DNA of 64,000 bases from Haloarchaeobius sp. FL176 (lineage in GTDB: Archaea > Halobacteriota > Halobacteria > Halobacteriales > Natrialbaceae): NCBI RefSeq assembly GCF_024609245.1, contig NZ_JANJYH010000002.1, positions 124,001-188,000 of the forward strand, given 5' to 3'. Under the pieces are notes generated by a model that did not search any database, had not been told where the DNA came from, and saw nothing but the letters and a program-made list of their open reading frames with translations. Each line of letters opens with the position of its first letter. The first letter of the stretch is position 1. Shown one piece after another: positions 58,367-64,000 of this stretch. A program made the position numbers and the translations under genes.

Positions 58367-59178
58367 TGCTGCACGACAGTCAGGTCGAGGCGTGGCTCCG
58401 GGAGGACCTCGGCCACCACGACGTGACCAACGAGGTGCCCGGCGAGACGACCGGTCGCCTCGTCGCCAAAGAGTCCGGCATCGCGGCCGGCCTCGACGCC
58501 GCCGCGCGCGTGTTCGACTACCTCGACGTGGCCGTGACCGAGCGCGTCGACGACGGCGCTCGTATCGACGCGGGTGACACCGTACTCCGCGTCCAAGGGC
58601 CGGCGAAGGCCGTCCTCCGCGGCGAACGTGTCGCGGTCAACGTCGCCGGCCACGCCTCCGGCGTTGCCAGCCGGACCCGCCGCGCGGTCGACGCCGCCCG
58701 CGAGGTCGACGACGACGTGCGCGTCGCCGCGACCCGGAAGACGACGCCCGGACTCCGCGAGCTGGAGAAGCGTGCGGTCGTCGCCGGCGGCGGCGACACC
58801 CACCGGCTCGACCTCTCGCACATGGTGATGGTGAAGGACAACCACGTGGCCGAGATGGGCCTGGAATCGGCGGTCCGGCACTTCCGCGACCGCGTCTCCT
58901 TCGCCACGAAGGTCGAGGTCGAGGTGGAGTCGCCCGAGGACGCCCCGCGCGCCGCCGACGCCGGCGCGGACGTGGTCCTGCTCGACAACATGAGCCCCGA
59001 GCGGACGACCGAGGCGGTCGACCTGCTCCCCGACCGCGTGCTCGCCGAGGCCTCGGGCGGCATCACCGTCGACGCCGTGCCGGCCTACGCGACCACCGGC
59101 GTCGACGTCATCTCGATGGGCTCGCTGACCCACTCCGCCGCGAGCCTGGACTACTCCTTCCGTACGGGCGGGGACTGA
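58366..59178 (+). CDS. nadC: Nicotinate-nucleotide pyrophosphorylase NadC
   Basis: Quinolinate phosphoribosyltransferase, completing the de novo route to nicotinate mononucleotide. The 270 residues have REDLGHHDVTNE, RVAVNVAGHASGVAS and the catalytic KTTPGLRELEK, then MVKDNHV and LLDNMSPE. The start overlaps the nadB stop (ATGA), showing coupling. Confidence 0.95.
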   Translation: MLHDSQVEAWLREDLGHHDVTNEVPGETTGRLVAKESGIAAGLDAAARVFDYLDVAVTERVDDGARIDAGDTVLRVQGPAKAVLRGERVAVNVAGHASGVASRTRRAVDAAREVDDDVRVAATRKTTPGLRELEKRAVVAGGGDTHRLDLSHMVMVKDNHVAEMGLESAVRHFRDRVSFATKVEVEVESPEDAPRAADAGADVVLLDNMSPERTTEAVDLLPDRVLAEASGGITVDAVPAYATTGVDVISMGSLTHSAASLDYSFRTGGD

Positions 59179-59345
59179 ACCCCGCGAGGCAGCGGTCGGG
59201 TTCGTCGCGCTTTCCCTCGCGTGCCATCGTGTCGAGCGTCGCTCTCGTGACCGATAGCCGTGGTTACCGCGTCCGTATCGGTTCGGTGTCGTCGTCCCGC
59301 CGGCAGGGGGAAAACGTTACACGGGAATCCCCCGTACCCGTTGGC

Positions 59346-59813
59346 ATGTCAGCGGAGAAACGGACGCCGCCTCGCATCGTCGCCGTCTCTGTCGGTGCTC
59401 TCTGCAGCGTCGCACCGCTGTCCGCCGTCACGCTGCTGAGCGGCGCGGCCACTCTCGCTGCCTGGTTCGGCATCGGGCCGCTCGCAGGACCCGTCGAGAT
59501 GGCCCTCGCGGCCCTCGCTGTCGGCCTCGGTCTCGTCGTGGCCTCGGTCGCCGTCGACGTGTCGTTCGACGGTGCCGACGGCGTCCGCACGGCGGGCCGC
59601 TGGTCGGCGGTCCGCCTCGTTGCCGTCTGGAGCGTCGTCCTCGCCGCAACCGTCGTGATGCTCGACCTCGCCGTGGTCCTGCTGCTCGCGGTGCCCGGCC
59701 ACGGCTACTCGCAGTTCGTCGCGGTCATCCCGCTCGCGTTCCTCGCCGCGTTCGCCCTCGCCGCCGTCCGAACGCTCACCGCGTTCCGCGACGGGCTGGC
59801 GAGCGCGCGCTGA
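59346..59813 (+). CDS. Four-span membrane protein, unknown
   Basis: The 155 residues have spans near 12-30, 45-70, 88-110 and 120-145, with little charge. A GTG frame start upstream at 59229 is possible but includes unlike sequence. A TATA-like element AAACGTTAC lies about 30 bases before the ATG. Function unknown. Confidence 0.7.
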   Translation: MSAEKRTPPRIVAVSVGALCSVAPLSAVTLLSGAATLAAWFGIGPLAGPVEMALAALAVGLGLVVASVAVDVSFDGADGVRTAGRWSAVRLVAVWSVVLAATVVMLDLAVVLLLAVPGHGYSQFVAVIPLAFLAAFALAAVRTLTAFRDGLASAR

Positions 59814-59816
59814 GGG

Positions 59817-60716
59817 CTACTCGGTTCGGACCGCGACCACGTCGGCCCCCTCGATGGTGGCGACCAGTTCCTCGTTCCCGCCCGGCACCCGGACCGTCAC
59901 CCGCCACGGCTCGCGCGACTCGATGGTCGTGTACCGGTCGCTCACGCAGAGCGACAGCTCCCAGAACGGCGGCTTGCGCAGGTCCTCGCCCCGGTTCCGG
60001 TGGAACGACACCACGTCGGGGTGGTCGAGCAACAGCATCCCGAACGACGGCAGCACCGAGAAGTCACAGCGCGTGCAGTCGAACGCCGGCAGCGCCTCGT
60101 ACCCCCACTCTGGCGGGATGTCGGTGGTCACGTGGCCGTCCATCGTCGCGGTACACTCCGGGCAGACGCCGTCCGCGGCGAAGGAGACGCGGTGACGGAC
60201 CAGCCGGTCGAACGCGTGGAGCACGTCCGCGAGTGAGCGCTCCTCGAAGCCGCCCGGCGGGAAGTCGTTCGCGGTCAGGGCAGTCTCGCAGGCGGCACAG
60301 CTGATTGCGAGTCGCTCGTCGGCGTAGCTGGCCCGGAGGTCGGCGTCCCCGCACTGGGGACACGTCCCGTCGATGGGTTCGTCCGTGAGTGCGGCTCGCT
60401 CGGTGAACGTGCCCGCCCTGATGGCGCGGACGACCTTCCGGGCGGGGTAGCGGGGCCGGTAGCCGTCCTCGGTCCCCTCGACGAACTGGTCGCGGAGCTC
60501 CTGCAGGTGGTAGTTGAAGTGCGCGGAGTCGCGGGTGTCGACCTGTTCGTGGAGCGCCGAGAACGATACCGGCTCGCTCCCGTAGCCTTTCGCATCCGTG
60601 AGCTCGACGAGGCCCTGGAGCGTCTGGAGGCGGGTGCCGTCGCTCAGCAGTCTGAACGCCTCCGTCGGCGGGAGCGTGTTCTCGTCGGCGTTGGTGTCGT
60701 CTTCCTCGGTCGGCAT
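59817..60716 (-). CDS. Winged-helix regulator with two zinc ribbons
   Basis: The 299 residues have an N-terminal ArsR-like winged helix (EAFRLLSDGTRLQTLQGLVE..., FNYHLQELRDQFVEG, about 15-110). Two zinc-ribbon pairs follow (CPQCGDADLRASYADERLAISCAAC and CPECTATMDG...CTRCDF), then a beta-rich C-terminal domain. It is divergent from the MFS gene with 166 bases between starts, so it is likely the regulator of that transporter. Confidence 0.85.
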   Translation of the reverse strand: MPTEEDDTNADENTLPPTEAFRLLSDGTRLQTLQGLVELTDAKGYGSEPVSFSALHEQVDTRDSAHFNYHLQELRDQFVEGTEDGYRPRYPARKVVRAIRAGTFTERAALTDEPIDGTCPQCGDADLRASYADERLAISCAACETALTANDFPPGGFEERSLADVLHAFDRLVRHRVSFAADGVCPECTATMDGHVTTDIPPEWGYEALPAFDCTRCDFSVLPSFGMLLLDHPDVVSFHRNRGEDLRKPPFWELSLCVSDRYTTIESREPWRVTVRVPGGNEELVATIEGADVVAVRTE

Positions 60717-60851
60717 CCGGGTCGTGTTCCGGTTCGGGTCTGGCGGGTAAAGTGGTCCGGGTGTCCGTGACGTGTTTCGAACGGGCTACTGGAACAGCCA
60801 ACACGGATGCAAGTGCGGGAATCGAGACGACCGTCCAGATTCTTGTCACGT

Positions 60852-60866
60852 GCGGTACAAAACCGC
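60852..60866 (+). promoter_or_regulatory. MFS promoter with inverted repeat around the TATA-like core
   Basis: GCGGT ACAAA ACCGC is a 5-base inverted repeat around ACAAA, about 24 bases before the MFS ATG at 60883. It may be the operator of the divergent zinc-ribbon regulator. Inferred from position. Confidence 0.4.
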
Positions 60867-60882
60867 GCTTCAGGGAACGCCT

Positions 60883-62118
60883 ATGGGGCGATACCGTCGA
60901 ACTGGAAGTGTGCGCCGCCCAGCCCTCCGCCCCGCGTCGGCCCTCCCCTCCGGGCCCGTGGCGAAGTACTACCTCTACAAGCTCACCGCGACGGCCGGGC
61001 TCACGGTTCCCGTCTGGGTGCTGTTCCTGCGCGCCCAGCACCTGAGCTACACCGAGATCATGCTGCTTGACGCCATCTGGTGGGTCGGCCTGACGGCGGG
61101 CGAGATACCGACGGGCTACGTCGGCGACCGGATGGGCTGGCGGAACAGCCTGGTGGTCGGGAACGCGCTTCGGGCCGCCGCCGTCGTGGCGATGGGGCTG
61201 GTCTCGACGTTCGCCGCCTTCGCCGGCGTCTACCTGCTCTGGGCGCTGGGGTCGACGCTCATGTCGGGGAGCACGGACGCCTGGCTGTACGAGACGCTGG
61301 AGCGGCGCGGCGACGCCGATGCGTTCGCGCACTGCCGGGGTCGCGGACAGTCGCTGACGCTGGCCGCGGGTGCGGCGGCCGCGGTCCTCGGTGGCTACCT
61401 CGGAACGGTGAGCTTCCGGCTCCCCTTCCTGGTGACGGGCGTGCTGTGGGCGGGCGGCGCGGTCGTGTTGGCGACGATGCCCGCGGTCGCGGTGGCCGAC
61501 GACGACCGGCTGACCATCCTCGAGGCGCTGCCGGTGCTACGCGAGCGCCTGCTCTCCGTCGAGCTCCGGGGTGTCGTGCTCTGGGTCGCGGTCGTGCTCG
61601 CGGTCGCGAACGCGACGGGGCGGCTCACCCAGCCAGTCGCGGTCGACCTCGGCGTGCCGTCGGCGTGGCTCGGCTGGCTCTACGCCGGATTCACCGTGTT
61701 CGCGGCGGTGGCCAGCGACCGGTCGGCGTGGCTCCGGGACCGCTTCGGCTTCGACGGCTGGCTCCTCCTTGGGCCGGCAGTCCTCGGGGGGCTCCTCGCT
61801 GCGGTCTGGTTCGCGCCGGTCGTCGCCCTGCCGGCGTTCGTGCTCGTCCGCGTGGTCCGCACGCCGACGGAGACGCTCGCCAACGAGTACATCAACGATC
61901 GCGTGGCGACGGCCGGCCGCGCGACGACGCTCTCCGGCGTCTCGATGGTCAACGCGGTCGTCGCTATCCCGTTCGGCGTCGCGCTCGGTGCCGCCGCCGA
62001 CCTGTCGCCATCCCTCGCGCTGGCCGGCATCGGCGCGGTGCTTCTCGCGCTCGTCGGTGTGGTCGCGCTCGGCGGCCTCGTCACGACGGACGCACCCGAA
62101 CCACGCTCGGCGGACTGA
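60883..62118 (+). CDS. MFS transporter
   Basis: The 411 residues have about 11-12 spans and the MFS motif A region (GEIPTGYVGDRMGWRNSLVVG). Conserved Gly/Ala-rich helices follow. Substrate unknown, and drug or metabolite efflux is likely given the neighbouring regulator. The start is MGRYRRTG at 60883; a GTG at 60958 (MAKYYLYKL) is a plausible alternative. Confidence 0.85.
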   Translation: MGRYRRTGSVRRPALRPASALPSGPVAKYYLYKLTATAGLTVPVWVLFLRAQHLSYTEIMLLDAIWWVGLTAGEIPTGYVGDRMGWRNSLVVGNALRAAAVVAMGLVSTFAAFAGVYLLWALGSTLMSGSTDAWLYETLERRGDADAFAHCRGRGQSLTLAAGAAAAVLGGYLGTVSFRLPFLVTGVLWAGGAVVLATMPAVAVADDDRLTILEALPVLRERLLSVELRGVVLWVAVVLAVANATGRLTQPVAVDLGVPSAWLGWLYAGFTVFAAVASDRSAWLRDRFGFDGWLLLGPAVLGGLLAAVWFAPVVALPAFVLVRVVRTPTETLANEYINDRVATAGRATTLSGVSMVNAVVAIPFGVALGAAADLSPSLALAGIGAVLLALVGVVALGGLVTTDAPEPRSAD

Positions 62119-62184
62119 GAGTTCGCTGCCCGACGGCCACAGCGAGCGTCGGGATTAATGAGCCCTCCGACCGAGGTGTCGCTC

Positions 62185-62373
62185 ATGCAGCGTGAACTGA
62201 CGCGGCGACGTCTGGTCGCCGTCGGGGGGAGTGCGGCGGCGACCGCGTCGCTCGCGGGCTGTTTCGGCCCCGGCGAGGACGACGAGGACGACGAGGAGGG
62301 TGGAGAGTCCGGCGGCGAGGAGGACGACGAGCGGCTCGCGGATCCGGCTCCCGGCGCGACCCCGGAGCACTGA
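62185..62373 (+). CDS. Tiny Tat-lipoprotein with acidic tail
   Basis: The 62 residues begin MQRELTRRRLVAVGGSAAAT with a twin-arginine signal and lipobox LAGC near residue 25, then a very acidic Glu/Asp/Gly tail (GEDDEDDEEGGESGG...). Mature length is under 40 residues. Unknown role, perhaps a surface charge or metal-binding peptide. An in-frame ATG nine codons upstream is less likely. Confidence 0.72.
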   Translation: MQRELTRRRLVAVGGSAAATASLAGCFGPGEDDEDDEEGGESGGEEDDERLADPAPGATPEH

Positions 62374-62450
62374 CCACCGCGAAACGGGCCCGACAGGACG
62401 CTGTCGGTTCCGTGGCGCGTTTTATGAGTCCGGCCGCCGTGCTCTCACGT

Positions 62451-62912
62451 ATGGACGACAACAGCTCGGTAACGATGTCGGTAGAGGAACGGGACGCGTT
62501 CCTCGGCAGCGGCGGCACCGGCGTGCTATCGCTCTCGACCGACGCCGGGGACGCTCCGCACGCGATTCCGGTCTCCTACGGCTACGATGCCACGGCGGAG
62601 ACGTTCTACTTCCGGCTCGCGGTCGGTGGAGACCGGTCGAAGGGCGAACTCGGCGGCCGGGCGGCCACGTTCGTCGCGTACGGGCAGGAAGGCGAGACCG
62701 CGGACGGCGACTGGCAGAGCGTCGTCGCCAGCGGCACGCTGATCGATGTCGAGCGCGAGGCGGTCGCGACGGAGAGCCTCGCGGCGCTCGACCGCGTCGA
62801 CATCCCGCTCGTCGACATCTTCGGCGCGCCGACGGGCGACGTGTCGTTCCAGTTCCTCCGACTCGACCCCGACGAACTGAGCGCCCGGGAGGAGAGCCCG
62901 ACTGGCGTCTGA
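62451..62912 (+). CDS. Pyridoxamine-5'-phosphate-oxidase-like FMN-binding protein
   Basis: The 153 residues (MDDNSSVTMSVEERDAFLGS...) form a split barrel: GTGVLSLSTDAGDAPHAIPVSYGYD and FYFRLAVGGDRSKGELG. Haloarchaeal relatives bind FMN or F420. A TATA-like GTTTTATG (62419-62426) about 28 bases before the ATG at 62451 supports this start, although ATG 62424 is in frame. Substrate unknown. Confidence 0.85.
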   Translation: MDDNSSVTMSVEERDAFLGSGGTGVLSLSTDAGDAPHAIPVSYGYDATAETFYFRLAVGGDRSKGELGGRAATFVAYGQEGETADGDWQSVVASGTLIDVEREAVATESLAALDRVDIPLVDIFGAPTGDVSFQFLRLDPDELSAREESPTGV

Positions 62913-62928
62913 GCGGTCGCGGGTGGAC

Positions 62929-64000
62929 TCAGGCGTCGTCCAGCAGGCTCCGACCCGTCATCGCGGCGGGCTGGTCCACGCCGGCCAGCGCGAGCAGCGT
63001 CGGTGCCACGTCACAGAGCGAGCCGCCCTCGTGGACCCGCTTCCCGCCGTCGTCGCCCGTAGGCGAGAGATAGACGAACGGCACGTCGTTGTACGTGTGA
63101 GCGGTGTGCGGACGCTCCTCCGTGCCCATGTCGTCGGCGTTGCCGTGGTCGGCGGTCACGACTGCGTGGCCGCCCGCCGCTTCGATGGCCGCGAGCAGCC
63201 GCCCGAGCTGCGTGTCGACCGTCTCGACGGCCTCGACCGCCGCCCGGTAGTCGCCCGTGTGGCCCACCATGTCCGGGTTCGCGTAGTTCAGCACGAGCAC
63301 GTCCGGGTCGTCCCGCTCGACGTGCCGGATGGCCGTGTCGGTGACCGCCTCCGCACTCATCTCCGGCGTCTCGTCGTAGGTCGGCACGTCCGGGCTCTCG
63401 ATGATCTCGCGCGTCTCGCCCGCGAACTCGACCTCGCGCCCGCCGTTGAGGAAGTAGGTGACGTGGGCGTACTTCTCCGACTCGGCGAGCCGGAGCTGGG
63501 TCAGCCCGGCCGCGGAGACGACCTCGCCGAGGGTGTCCGCGGGCTGGCGCGGCGCGAACGCCACGGGCAGGTCGAACGTCTTGTCGTACTCCGTCATCGT
63601 CACGAGCCGGACCGCGGGCGGCTCGGGCCACTGCTCGACCGTCTCGTCCTCGGGCTCGATGTCCGCGAGCAGCCTGGTGAGCTGGCGCGCGCGGTCCGAC
63701 CGGAAGTTGAAGAAGAGGACGGCGTCGCCGTCTTCGAGCCCCGCGTGCTCGCCGACCGTCGTCGCCTCGACGAACTCGTCGGTGTCCCCGCGCTCGTAGC
63801 TCGCCTCGACGGCGTCGACCGCCGTCTCGGCGTGATGCTCGGCCTCCCGGTCCACGATAGCGTCGTACGCCTCGCGGGTGCGCTCCCAGTTCCGGTCGCG
63901 GTCCATCGCGTAGTACCGGCCCGTGACGCTGGCCACGTCGCCGGTGCCGTACTCGTCGACGACGGCTTCGAGGTCGGCCAGATAGCCCGCGCCACCCTTC
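62929..64000 (-). CDS. gpmI: 2,3-bisphosphoglycerate-independent phosphoglycerate mutase, N-terminus cut off
   Basis: Interconverts 3- and 2-phosphoglycerate. About 357 residues of the usual roughly 505 are present. The frame continues to the right edge through KGGAGYLADLEA, so the apparent GTG start at 63936 is internal. The metal site VTADHGNADDM and ALAGVDQPAAMTGRSLLD C-terminus are complete. The first metal-binding serine would lie in the missing N-terminal part. Confidence 0.93.
   Translation of the reverse strand, partial: KGGAGYLADLEAVVDEYGTGDVASVTGRYYAMDRDRNWERTREAYDAIVDREAEHHAETAVDAVEASYERGDTDEFVEATTVGEHAGLEDGDAVLFFNFRSDRARQLTRLLADIEPEDETVEQWPEPPAVRLVTMTEYDKTFDLPVAFAPRQPADTLGEVVSAAGLTQLRLAESEKYAHVTYFLNGGREVEFAGETREIIESPDVPTYDETPEMSAEAVTDTAIRHVERDDPDVLVLNYANPDMVGHTGDYRAAVEAVETVDTQLGRLLAAIEAAGGHAVVTADHGNADDMGTEERPHTAHTYNDVPFVYLSPTGDDGGKRVHEGGSLCDVAPTLLALAGVDQPAAMTGRSLLDDA

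Noticed and set aside
1-64000. CRISPR array, insertion sequence or integrase
   Set aside because: No regularly spaced direct repeats, no transposase or integrase motifs, and no composition shift were seen.

Overview
The window is a GC-rich, gene-dense piece of a haloarchaeal (class Halobacteria) main chromosome. The signs are an acidic proteome in nearly every gene, TATA boxes about 25-30 bases before start codons (leaderless transcription), and a purely archaeal gene set: CetZ tubulin, PAN, aIF5B, Nob1, AhbA/AhbB, pyruvoyl arginine decarboxylase, F420 biosynthesis genes and a PGF-CTERM protein. I found no insertion sequence, CRISPR array, integrase or rRNA. The composition looks even and most genes are housekeeping, so this reads as core chromosome rather than an island.

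Layout. 1-4.2 kb: a minus-strand block with F420 genes cofG and cofC, a membrane/coiled-coil protein, and cetZ1. 4.4-9 kb: an NDUFA9-like reductase, thymidylate kinase, a lone TPP-dependent E1-alpha, and an RCK (TrkA-like) gene flanked by two stand-alone RAM-domain proteins. 9-16 kb: a DoxX-like protein, tRNA-Leu, a ferredoxin, cyclophilin, a zinc deacylase, a cytidine-deaminase-like protein, a methyltransferase and a TrpD-like protein. 16-26 kb: fused siroheme decarboxylase, PAN, arginine decarboxylase, a sortase-type surface protein, glucose-6-phosphate isomerase, a CPBP protease, then a cluster of a tiny ribbon-helix-helix protein, Nob1, a PRC-barrel (CdpB-like) protein and aIF5B.

26-40 kb: Nudix, conserved haloarchaeal proteins, an ArsR-like regulator, a glycine-rich secreted protein, a Vms1/VLRF1-like ribosome rescue factor, a DgcN-DgcA pair, hisS, truA, an M28 peptidase and oligoendopeptidase F. 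40-52 kb: a three-module FAD/Fe-S dehydrogenase, a zinc ribbon protein, an archaellin-like protein, a haloalkane-dehalogenase-like protein, tRNA-Ile, FxsA, a lipoprotein with a gluzincin-like site, a thioredoxin-like DUF255 protein, TrmB and a second DoxX protein. 52-64 kb: an amidohydrolase, AzlCD, the nadA-nadB-nadC operon, a zinc-ribbon regulator divergent from an MFS transporter, a flavin-nucleotide-binding protein and a truncated phosphoglycerate mutase.

Working groups: cofC/cofG (F420); nadABC (NAD de novo); dgcN/dgcA (likely D-glutamate); nob1, aIF5B, hisS, truA and the VLRF1-like protein (translation and quality control); CetZ1 and the PRC-barrel protein (cell shape and division); RCK plus RAM proteins (ion or amino-acid sensing). 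The leads I find most worth testing are the membrane protein overlapping cetZ1, the RAM-RCK-RAM module, the archaeal Vms1-like factor, the DgcN-DgcA pair and the HEXXH lipoprotein. None is proven here to be a new system.
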